DNA of 11,352 nt from Ignavibacteria bacterium (GTDB lineage: Bacteria; Bacteroidota; Ignavibacteria; UBA10030; UBA6906): assembly GCA_029859455.1 (NCBI GenBank), contig JAOUDE010000048.1, positions 1 through 11,352 of the forward strand, written 5' to 3'. The notes under the pieces are model-generated. The model was not told where the DNA came from, searched no databases, and saw only the letters and a list, made by a program, of their open reading frames with translations. The position numbers and the translations under genes are program-made. Positions 5,025 through 11,352 of the stretch are shown one piece after another; position 1 is the first letter of the stretch, and each line of letters starts with the position of its first letter.

Positions 5025-6287
5025 TTGCAATATCAGACTTCAGAAGAAACCACATACAGGAAGACAATCCTCGGTTCAGGTATCAGGGTTGTCAGTGAGA
5101 CGATCCCCTATGTCCGTTCGGTATCGGTCGGCGTCTGGGCCAACGTCGGCTCGAGAGATGAAGATGAACACAGGAACGGTATCAGCCACTTCCTTGAACA
5201 CATGGTGTTCAAAGGGACCAAGAACCGGTCGGTCAAGGAGATCGCCCAGAGCCTCGAATCGGTAGGGGGCTTCATGAACGCGTTCACCACGAAGGAACAG
5301 ACCTGTTTCTACGCGCGTGTGCTGGATGAACGCCTTCCGAAAGCGATCGACGTGCTTTCCGATCTCCTCCAGAATGCAACGTTCGATGGTCAGGAGATGG
5401 AGCGGGAGAAGACGGTGGTGATCGAAGAGCTGAAAAACGGGGAGGATGATCCGGAGGATCTGATTCACGACCATTTCGAGAGGATTCTCTTCCCGCGTCA
5501 CTCGCTCGGTTATCCGATCATAGGGACGGAGAAGAACCTCCGTGCGTTTACGCGGAAGGACCTGTTCGACCATGTGCAGTCGCACTACGGGCCGTCGAAC
5601 ATGGTGGTTGCGGCTGCGGGAAATGTCGACCACGACAACCTTGTCAGGCTGGTCAACCGGGCATTCCATCCCGCGAGACATTCCTCCAACGGGCACACAC
5701 GGGTCCGTCCGAGAAAACGGAAAGCAAAACCTTCGACGAAGGAAATCCGGAAGCCGATTACGCAGGCACATCTCTGCCTCGGTACGGTCGGGTACAGCAT
5801 TCATCACAAAGACCGCTATCCTCTCCTTGTCCTCAACGCACTCCTGGGGGATGGCATGAGTTCCCGCCTGTACCAGACTATCCGGGAGCGTCATGGCCTC
5901 GCGTATTCCGTGTATTCATTCATTTCATTCCTCTCCGACACAGGGGTGTTTGGTGCCTATATAGGAACGGACAGGAACAAGGTTGACGATGCGCTGAAAC
6001 TGATTCACAGGGAGTTGAAGCGGCTCAGGGATAAACCAGTATCAAAAGCTGAGCTCGACCGGACGAAGTCCCAGATCAAGGGGACGATGATGCTCGGGCT
6101 GGAGAACATGTCGGGCCGCATGATGCGGCTCGGGAGCAGTGAACTGAATTTCGGCTCATTTGTTCCTCTCGATGCGGTGCTTGCGAGGGTGGATGGAGTG
6201 ACTTCGGATCGAATGCAACGGGTGGCGAATGATCTTTTCGTGGAGGAGAATTTTTCGACCGTGTTCGTGAGGCCCTCCGAATCATGA
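5025..6287 (+). CDS. M16 family zinc peptidase (processing-peptidase-like, HxxEH)
   Basis: This 420-residue protein has the usual length of a bacterial M16B peptidase. The inverted zinc motif HFLEH lies at 55-59 with the third ligand Glu at about 134-135 (VVIEEL). The C-terminal half keeps the SSRLYQTIRERHGLAYSVYS-type segment (about 288-307) with its substrate-binding Arg and Tyr. All catalytic residues are present, so it should be active, cutting short peptides or unfolded segments; substrate and partner are unknown. No signal peptide is seen, so I infer a cytoplasmic site. TTG 5025 is chosen because a TAA lies in frame 41 nt upstream, no other start codon falls in between, and the N-terminus then matches the family (TILGSGIRVVSE). 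AGG lies 10 nt before it. Its stop overlaps the next start (ATGA at 6284-6287), making translational coupling with the aminotransferase likely. Confidence 0.95.
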   Translation: MQYQTSEETTYRKTILGSGIRVVSETIPYVRSVSVGVWANVGSRDEDEHRNGISHFLEHMVFKGTKNRSVKEIAQSLESVGGFMNAFTTKEQTCFYARVLDERLPKAIDVLSDLLQNATFDGQEMEREKTVVIEELKNGEDDPEDLIHDHFERILFPRHSLGYPIIGTEKNLRAFTRKDLFDHVQSHYGPSNMVVAAAGNVDHDNLVRLVNRAFHPARHSSNGHTRVRPRKRKAKPSTKEIRKPITQAHLCLGTVGYSIHHKDRYPLLVLNALLGDGMSSRLYQTIRERHGLAYSVYSFISFLSDTGVFGAYIGTDRNKVDDALKLIHRELKRLRDKPVSKAELDRTKSQIKGTMMLGLENMSGRMMRLGSSELNFGSFVPLDAVLARVDGVTSDRMQRVANDLFVEENFSTVFVRPSES

Positions 6288-7714
6288 TCAGTCCCGACGA
6301 TCTGAACCCGAGATTACGCAAGGCCGAGTATGCTGTCCGCGGACCGATTGTGCTTCGGGCTCAGGAGCTCGAGGCGGCAGGGAAGAAGATTATTTATTGC
6401 AACATCGGGAATCCTCAGGCTCTCCGGCAACGGCCGCTCACCTTCAGCAGACAGCTACTCTCCCTCCTTGAATACCCCACCCTGCTGGAACGTGAGGAAA
6501 CTGCGCGCCTCTATCCTGGAGATGTCAGGGCACGGGCCACGAATATTCTTTCAAAGCTACCCGAAGGCCTCGGCGCCTATTCCCAGAGTACCGGCGTTCC
6601 TTTCATCAGGCAGGCGGTGGCGGATTTCATCCATCGCCGGGATGATATTCCTGTCCGCAAGGAACAGATCATCCTGACCGACGGGGCGAGTAAAGGTGTT
6701 CAGGCGGTGATCCTGGCGCTGTTGAGACAAAGCTCGGATAGCTTTCTGATTCCGATTCCACAGTATCCTCTTTACAGCGCGACACTGACGCTTCAGGGGG
6801 GAGGACAGGCCGGTTACTTTCTGGATGAAGAAAACGGATGGCAGTTGAGGGAAGAACTGCTGACCGAGTCGATCGAGCTTTCCAGGAAGAACAAGCAGAA
6901 CCCCGTCTGTATTGTCGTCATCAATCCCGGGAATCCCACAGGCTCCGTTCTCAGCCGCGACAATATCAGCATGGTGATCCGGTTTGCGAAGAAACACCGT
7001 CTGGCGATCCTTGCCGACGAAGTCTATCAGGAAAACATCTATGACCCCGGGCGGCCGTTCCATTCATTTGCGAAAGTGATGCATGAGCTCGGGGAGGCTG
7101 AGGTCCCGCTCTTCAGTGTGCATTCGGTTTCGAAGGGTTTCCTCGGTGAGTGCGGACACAGGGGGGGGTATCTGGAATGCCGCAACATCCCGGAGGGTGT
7201 GATGGCGGAATTCGTCAAACTCCAGTCGATCGCCCTCTGCTCAAACCTGCCGGGACAGATTTCCACCTATGCCATGGTCGCACCTCCCGTCGAAGGGGAA
7301 GAGAGCTATCCTCAATACCTGAAGGAGAAGCAGGCGATTCTCGGCTCTCTGAAACGGAAGGCAGTCCTTCTGGGTGAAGGGGTGAATGGCATTGATGGAC
7401 TGTCGGCTGATGTCCCTCCCGGTGCCATGTACGCGTTTGTCCGCCTGGAGATTCCCCCGTACACCGATCCCGGCGATTCGCCGGACCGCGAGCAGGAACT
7501 GAAGAACCTGGAATTCGATTACTGCCTGAAACTTCTGGAGGAAACCGGCATCTGTGTCGTCCCTGGCAGCGGGTTTGGCCAGGTCGCCGGGACTCTTCAT
7601 TTCCGGACAACCTTCCTTCCCCCTGAAGAGGAGATGGAGGAACTGGTCGGAAAACTCCGTACATTTCATGAAGGTTACAGACGAACCATGAAGGCGCATG
7701 AACTCCAAGACTGA
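6284..7714 (+). CDS. PLP-dependent aminotransferase class I/II, eukaryotic-type alanine aminotransferase family
   Basis: This 476-residue enzyme aligns from memory with animal and plant alanine aminotransferases along its whole length. Shared segments include YSQSTGVPFIRQAVADFI (99-116), IPQYPLYSATL (158-168), NPGNPTG (214-220), LADEVYQ (243-249), SVSKGFLGECGHRGGY (281-296) and LLEETGICVVPGSGFGQ near the C-terminus. K284 should form the Schiff base with PLP. N217, D245 and Y248 bind the cofactor ring, R293 its phosphate, and the Arg of LHFRTTFLPP the substrate carboxylate. The expected reaction is L-alanine + 2-oxoglutarate to pyruvate + L-glutamate, in the cytoplasm; related glyoxylate or other amino-acid specificity cannot be excluded. 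The start ATG overlaps the M16 stop and the 3' end overlaps nuoG by 17 nt, so it is embedded in the operon. A run of eight G at 7161-7168 precedes the Tyr after R293 and is in frame. Confidence 0.93.
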   Translation: MISPDDLNPRLRKAEYAVRGPIVLRAQELEAAGKKIIYCNIGNPQALRQRPLTFSRQLLSLLEYPTLLEREETARLYPGDVRARATNILSKLPEGLGAYSQSTGVPFIRQAVADFIHRRDDIPVRKEQIILTDGASKGVQAVILALLRQSSDSFLIPIPQYPLYSATLTLQGGGQAGYFLDEENGWQLREELLTESIELSRKNKQNPVCIVVINPGNPTGSVLSRDNISMVIRFAKKHRLAILADEVYQENIYDPGRPFHSFAKVMHELGEAEVPLFSVHSVSKGFLGECGHRGGYLECRNIPEGVMAEFVKLQSIALCSNLPGQISTYAMVAPPVEGEESYPQYLKEKQAILGSLKRKAVLLGEGVNGIDGLSADVPPGAMYAFVRLEIPPYTDPGDSPDREQELKNLEFDYCLKLLEETGICVVPGSGFGQVAGTLHFRTTFLPPEEEMEELVGKLRTFHEGYRRTMKAHELQD

Positions 7715-9401
7715 GTCAAAGGTCAACATCACAATCGACTCGATGCAACTGAATGTCGATTCCAAAATGACGATCATTCAGGCCGCACGAGCGAACGGAA
7801 TTTCCGTTCCGCATTTCTGCTGGCACCCGGAGCTCAGCGTGGCCGGGAACTGTAGGATCTGTCTGGTCGAGGTGGAGAAGCTTCCGAAGCTTGTGATTGC
7901 GTGTGCGACACAGGTTTCCGAAGGGATGGTTGTCCATACCCGGAGCCCCAAGGTAATCAACGGACGGGAGGCAGTGATGGAGTTCCTGCTGATCAACCAT
8001 CCGCTTGATTGTCCGATCTGCGACGAAGCGGGCGAATGCAAACTGCAGGACTACGCCTACAAGCACAGCGTTGGTTTCAGCAGGTTCGATGAAGACAAGG
8101 TCCACAAACCGAAACGGCATGCTCTGGGGCCGAACGTGATGCTGGACATGGAGCGCTGCATCATGTGTTCCCGCTGTGTTCGTTTCTGCGAAGAGATCGC
8201 CGGCGAGCCTCAGCTGACATTTGCCAACCGCGGCGACCATGTGATTCTGACCACTGCCCCGGGCGAGGAGCTGGATAACCCGTATGCAATGAACACGATC
8301 GACATCTGTCCCGTCGGGGCCCTCACGAGCCGTGATTTCCGGTTCAAGGCCCGTGTCTGGGAGATGTCAGCCACAGAGACGATCTGTCCGGGCTGCTCGC
8401 GGGGATGCAACATGCACAGCTGGGCGCGGAATAACGAGATTCTCCGCAACACACCGAGGCAGAATCCGGAGGTCAATAGCTACTGGATGTGTGATCATGG
8501 AAGACTCTCCACGTTCGGGGAGGTCAACAGCCCGGAACGGATTGTGACACCGTTGATCCGAAAGGGGGAAGATCTGGTTGAAGTCGGATGGGACGAAGCG
8601 ATCGCGGCGGCGGCTTCCGGATTGAAGTCATTCCGGAGATCGGAAATCGCTGCACTGGGATCCCCGTTCGCCACCAATGAAGAAAATTATCTCTTCCGCA
8701 AATTCGTCCAGGAAGTGCTCGGGGCGAAGAGTATGGATTACATCTCCCGGGTCAGGGAAGGTGATGAAGATGATATCCTCGTGAGGGCGGACAAGACCCC
8801 GAACAGCAGAGGTGCAGATGAACTCGGTATCCGGGCCGAGGAAAACGAACGCAGATTGCAGGGTATCATGGAGGGGATCCGGCAGGGGACCATCAAGGTT
8901 CTTTACTCACTTGACGGCGACCTCGGATCCGTATTCGAGACGGAGCTTCTCGACAAGCTGGAACTGCTGGTGATCCATTCCCCCGTCCGGAACGGGACGA
9001 CCGCCGCCGCCGATATCGTGTTTCCTCTTGCGACCTATGCAGAGAAAAACGGGACGTTTACAACCTTCGACGGACGGGTTCAAAGGATACGGCCTTCAGT
9101 CGCTGTCCTCGAGGCTGACCGGGCCCTGGACGGCTTCTCCATGAGCCGGCTCGACAAGTTCGGAACTCAGTTCGACCGCTGGGCCAAAGGTCAGCGAAGA
9201 GACGCGAGGCCGGCCTGGAAGGTTATCACCGCTCTGGCGAACCTGATGGGAAAGAAATACAGGTATCCCACAGTGGAGGATGTCTTCAATCAGATGGTCC
9301 AGTCGACTCCGTCGTTCAAAGGGATGACGTATGCGAAGATCGGATCGAAGGGACTTCGTCTGGAAGGAAGCGTAGTACCGGCCACGGTCGAGGCCCGCTG
9401 A
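7698..9401 (+). CDS. nuoG: NADH-quinone oxidoreductase subunit G (compact form)
   Basis: NuoG is the large peripheral-arm iron-sulfur subunit of complex I. Ligands are visible for the [2Fe-2S] cluster N1b (C41, C52, C55, C69), the His-ligated [4Fe-4S] N5 (H101, C105, C108, C114), N4 (C154, C157, C160, C204) and the off-path N7 (C230, C233, C237, C265). Residues from about 280 form a shortened molybdopterin-oxidoreductase-like domain. Its typical end, ADIVFPLATYAEKNGTFT followed by GRVQRIRP, is kept (about 430-460), but much of the middle is absent. At 567 residues it is well short of the roughly 700-900 of enterobacterial NuoG. ATG 7698 has AAGG just upstream and lies inside the 3' end of the aminotransferase gene. 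No nuoE or nuoF precedes it, although NuoG normally receives electrons from NuoF. The stop is 1 nt from nuoH. Confidence 0.96.
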   Translation: MNSKTESKVNITIDSMQLNVDSKMTIIQAARANGISVPHFCWHPELSVAGNCRICLVEVEKLPKLVIACATQVSEGMVVHTRSPKVINGREAVMEFLLINHPLDCPICDEAGECKLQDYAYKHSVGFSRFDEDKVHKPKRHALGPNVMLDMERCIMCSRCVRFCEEIAGEPQLTFANRGDHVILTTAPGEELDNPYAMNTIDICPVGALTSRDFRFKARVWEMSATETICPGCSRGCNMHSWARNNEILRNTPRQNPEVNSYWMCDHGRLSTFGEVNSPERIVTPLIRKGEDLVEVGWDEAIAAAASGLKSFRRSEIAALGSPFATNEENYLFRKFVQEVLGAKSMDYISRVREGDEDDILVRADKTPNSRGADELGIRAEENERRLQGIMEGIRQGTIKVLYSLDGDLGSVFETELLDKLELLVIHSPVRNGTTAAADIVFPLATYAEKNGTFTTFDGRVQRIRPSVAVLEADRALDGFSMSRLDKFGTQFDRWAKGQRRDARPAWKVITALANLMGKKYRYPTVEDVFNQMVQSTPSFKGMTYAKIGSKGLRLEGSVVPATVEAR

Positions 9402-9402
9402 C

Positions 9403-10425
9403 ATGGAATTTTTCATCATCTCCGTCATTAAGATTGTCATCGTTCTGCTGATCATTCTTACTGTCGTGGCGAACCTGGTCTACGTGGAACGCAAGGTCAG
9501 CGCGGCGATCCAGAACAGGATCGGTCCGAACCGGGTGGGTCCGTGGGGACTCCTCCAATCACCAGCCGATGTCTTGAAGCTGTTCATCAAAGAGGACATC
9601 GTCCCGTCCACCGCGAATCCGTTCATTCATTCGCTTGCACCCGTCATTTCGATCTCCGTTGCCCTGGTCACGTTCGCCGTGGTGCCGTTCGGGGGTTCCG
9701 TGGAACTGTTCGGTCATCAGGTCAAATTGATGATTGCCGATGTGAATATCGGAGTACTGTACATCCTCGCCCTGACCTCACTCGGCGTCTACGGGGTGAC
9801 CCTGAGCGGCTGGTCTTCGAACAACAAATATTCACTTCTCGGCGGTCTTCGCGCTGCCGCGCAGCTGATCAGCTACGAACTCTCGCTGGGACTCTCGATC
9901 ATCGGTGTGGTGATGATCAGCGGGTCGCTCGAACTCGACCGGATCGTCGAAATGCAAAGTGGGTTTCAATGGAACGCGTTCCTGACGCCGATCGGTTTTA
10001 TTACCTTTATCGTCGCTTCGTTCGCGGAAACGAACCGCCTGCCGTTCGACCTTCCGGAAGCGGAACCGGAACTGGTGGGGGGATATCATACCGAATACAG
10101 CGGGATGAAATTCGGTACGTTCTTTCTGGCCGAGTACGCGAATATGATCACCGCCAGTTCGCTGATTGTCACCCTGTTCCTGGGTGGCTGGCAGTTTCCG
10201 TTTCTGGAAACATTCGGGCTTCCTGCGATGATGGCTACCGTTGTTCAGGTGCTTACCTTTGTGACGAAGGTGGCTTTTGTTCTGTTCTTCTTCATCTGGA
10301 TTCGCTGGACGATTCCCCGTTTCCGGTATGATCAGCTGATGAACCTTGGCTGGAAGGTGATGCTTCCACTCGCGCTCGTGAATCTGGTTATCACCGGGGG
10401 ACTGATTCTGGCCGGGCTGTTTTGA
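9403..10425 (+). CDS. nuoH: NADH-quinone oxidoreductase subunit H
   Basis: NuoH (ND1) is the membrane subunit that forms much of the quinone chamber and joins the iron-sulfur arm to the proton-pumping arm of complex I. The 340-residue length and about eight hydrophobic helices are normal. Diagnostic segments are ERKVSAAIQNRIGPNRVGP (29-47), AETNRLPFDLPEAEPELVGG (208-227) continuing HTEYSGMKFG, which forms the acidic loop near quinone, and RWTIPRFRYDQLM near the C-terminus. It begins 1 nt after the nuoG stop, so the two are probably translationally coupled, and nuoI follows after 31 nt. Confidence 0.98.
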   Translation: MEFFIISVIKIVIVLLIILTVVANLVYVERKVSAAIQNRIGPNRVGPWGLLQSPADVLKLFIKEDIVPSTANPFIHSLAPVISISVALVTFAVVPFGGSVELFGHQVKLMIADVNIGVLYILALTSLGVYGVTLSGWSSNNKYSLLGGLRAAAQLISYELSLGLSIIGVVMISGSLELDRIVEMQSGFQWNAFLTPIGFITFIVASFAETNRLPFDLPEAEPELVGGYHTEYSGMKFGTFFLAEYANMITASSLIVTLFLGGWQFPFLETFGLPAMMATVVQVLTFVTKVAFVLFFFIWIRWTIPRFRYDQLMNLGWKVMLPLALVNLVITGGLILAGLF

Positions 10426-10456
10426 TGGGTCGGTTTTTCATACACAGGGGTAGCGG

Positions 10457-10972
10457 ATGACAACCAACGGACAACAGAAACGTCCACAGATCAGGAAAAA
10501 GGATCTGAGTCTCTGGCAGTTGAGCTACATCCCGGAGATCATCAAAGGAATGTTCCTGACGTTCAAGCAGATCCTCAGGCCGAAATTCACGCGCCAGTAT
10601 CCTGAAGAACATTGGACGCCGCCTTCATCATACCGCGGGCGCCCGGTCCTGGTTGAGGAAGACGGGGTTGAGCGGTGTGTCGCCTGTGGCCTTTGTGCCC
10701 GCGTGTGTCCCGCCCTCGCCATCGAGGTTCAGGCGTCGGAAACAGAAGAGCTCGCGAAAGAACGGTATCCCGAACGTTTTGAAATCAACATGCTCCGTTG
10801 CATTTTCTGCGGGTTCTGCGAAGAGGCGTGTCCCGAAGAAGCGATCGTCATGAGCAACGAATACGAACTGGTGTTTTCGAACCAGGAGGACGCAATCTTC
10901 GGAAAGGAGAAACTCCTGATGACGACTGAGCAGTTGAAGGAACGGTTGGAATTCCTCAAAGAATCACGGTAG
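10457..10972 (+). CDS. nuoI: NADH-quinone oxidoreductase subunit I
   Basis: NuoI is the 8Fe ferredoxin-like subunit that carries electrons from NuoG to cluster N2 by the quinone site. Two CxxCxxCxxxCP motifs are complete: C74, C77, C80, C84 and C115, C118, C121, C125, which between them ligate N6a and N6b. The N-terminal segment SYIPEIIKGMFLTFKQIL (23-40) is the usual amphipathic region that lies against NuoH. The 171-residue length is normal. AGGGG lies about 8 nt before ATG 10457. It is the last gene of the run: a terminator follows at 11004, and no nuoJ is found after it, which is unusual because nuoJ commonly follows nuoI. Confidence 0.98.
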   Translation: MTTNGQQKRPQIRKKDLSLWQLSYIPEIIKGMFLTFKQILRPKFTRQYPEEHWTPPSSYRGRPVLVEEDGVERCVACGLCARVCPALAIEVQASETEELAKERYPERFEINMLRCIFCGFCEEACPEEAIVMSNEYELVFSNQEDAIFGKEKLLMTTEQLKERLEFLKESR

Positions 10973-11003
10973 AACATCGTCTCCTGAATACAGCCCTGGT
11001 GTG

Positions 11004-11045
11004 ACGCCCCCCGTTCCGCTGCGAACGGAGGGCGTTGTTGTTTCT
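11004..11045 (+). terminator. Rho-independent-like terminator after nuoI
   Basis: ACGCCCCCCGTTC (11004-11016) pairs with GAACGGAGGGCGT (11023-11035) with a single mismatch and a 6-nt loop, followed by the mixed T-rich tail TGTTGTTTC. A second short hairpin, GCCCT-TTC-AGGGC, follows at 11046-11058. The T run is broken, so release may be less than complete. Confidence 0.72.
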
Positions 11046-11073
11046 GCCCTTTCAGGGCGGCCGACCGGTCTCT

Positions 11074-11103
11074 TTGGATATGAACCGGGAAAATGATTAC
11101 AAT
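11074..11103 (+). promoter_or_regulatory. Candidate promoter for the DUF21/CNNM gene
   Basis: TTGGAT (11074-11079), 18-bp spacer, TACAAT (11098-11103). Transcription would start near 11110, only about 17 nt before ATG 11127, and no Shine-Dalgarno site is seen in that short leader. An 8-bp palindrome GACCGGTC (11063-11070) lies 3 bp upstream of the -35 box. Confidence 0.45.
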
Positions 11104-11126
11104 AATCTGATACCCACACTTTTCTC

Positions 11127-11352
11127 ATGAATGCACTCTACATCGAAGGTTTCGGGATTCTCCTGCTGATTCTTCTGGTTGGTTTCTTTTCCGCCTCAGA
11201 AGTAGCAGTTCTTTCTACCCGCAAGAGCAGAATGAAGGAACTGGCGGAGGGAGGGAACCGGAATGCCATCCTGGTGCTCTTCTTCCAGAATAACCCGGAG
11301 CAGTTTCTGGCGACGGTCCATGTCGGTATTGTCTTCTCCCTGATCTTTGCTT
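11127..11352 (+). CDS. DUF21/CNNM (HlyC/CorC-like) membrane protein, N-terminal part only
   Basis: The first 75 residues are visible before the window ends. A hydrophobic helix (about 6-24) leads into FFSASEVAVLSTRKSRMKELAEGGNRNA; the ASE-A--S-RKSR-K-LAE-GN pattern (about 23-44) is typical of the DUF21 domain of CNNM/CorC proteins. It continues with a second helix region from about 61 (LATVHVGIVFS). Full members usually have a DUF21 membrane domain, two CBS domains and a CorC/HlyC C-terminal domain, and act in magnesium or other metal export. These later domains cannot be seen here. ATG 11127 is the only start in frame near the conserved N-terminus. It has its own promoter and is separated from nuoI by a terminator. 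Confidence 0.85.
   Translation, partial: MNALYIEGFGILLLILLVGFFSASEVAVLSTRKSRMKELAEGGNRNAILVLFFQNNPEQFLATVHVGIVFSLIFA

Larger units (their letters stand above)
4943..11045 (+). other. Predicted operon: M16 peptidase - alanine aminotransferase - nuoG - nuoH - nuoI
   Basis: Five genes on one strand are bounded by the promoter at 4943-4971 and the terminator at 11004-11045. Junctions are a 4-nt overlap, a 17-nt overlap, a 1-nt gap and a 31-nt gap, and no terminator hairpin is visible inside. Co-transcription is inferred from this spacing; extra internal promoters cannot be excluded. Confidence 0.7.

Noticed and set aside
4544..5098. 184-residue rightward open frame
   Set aside because: It is antisense to the 5' part of the glycosyltransferase gene, has an Arg/Asp-rich shadow composition, and crosses the promoter region and the M16 start. 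No domain is visible.
5076..5894. 272-residue leftward open frame
   Set aside because: Fully antisense to the M16 peptidase gene, whose motifs and length are clear; the frame is a by-product of its GC-rich codons.
7241..7777. 178-residue leftward open frame over the aminotransferase/nuoG junction
   Set aside because: Antisense to two well-supported genes, with no recognisable domain or promoter.

Overview
The window carries ten protein-coding genes, two of them cut by the window edges, and no RNA gene, insertion sequence, CRISPR array or integrase that I can see. Base composition is mostly moderately GC-rich. Promoter -10 elements of the form TATATTTG/TATCTTTT resemble the TAnnTTTG element of Bacteroidota. 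Together with the eukaryote-like alanine aminotransferase and a split set of nuo genes, this suggests a bacterium of the Bacteroidota/Ignavibacteriota (FCB) side. That placement is inference; no marker gene is present.

Left part (1-3702). Two genes read leftward: a site-2 (M50) intramembrane metalloprotease, and upstream of it a 68-residue exported or membrane-anchored peptide that ends in two copies of a 12-residue Pro-rich unit. Diverging from these across a short promoter/operator region is an AT-rich gene for an unrecognised 8-helix membrane protein, then a stand-alone AAA+/Fis-type regulator. The regulator resembles sigma54 activators but has lost the GAFTGA motif and the second arginine finger. 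This is the most unusual part of the window and could be a peptide-membrane-regulator system; that functional link is inference.

Middle (3725-4936). A rho-independent terminator closes the regulator gene and lies in the 3' end of a convergent leftward gene for a membrane-bound family 2 glycosyltransferase.

Right part (4943-11045). A strong sigma70-type promoter reads rightward into a tightly packed run: M16 zinc peptidase, alanine-aminotransferase-like PLP enzyme, nuoG, nuoH and nuoI. Successive genes overlap by 4 and 17 nt or are separated by 1 and 31 nt, and a terminator follows nuoI. NuoG, NuoH and NuoI form the iron-sulfur chain (N1b, N4, N5, N7, N6a, N6b) and the membrane quinone-site subunit of respiratory complex I. 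nuoE/F do not precede them and nuoJ-N do not follow, so the complex must be completed from elsewhere in the genome.

Right end (11074-11352). A new promoter drives a DUF21/CNNM (HlyC/CorC-like) membrane protein that runs off the window.
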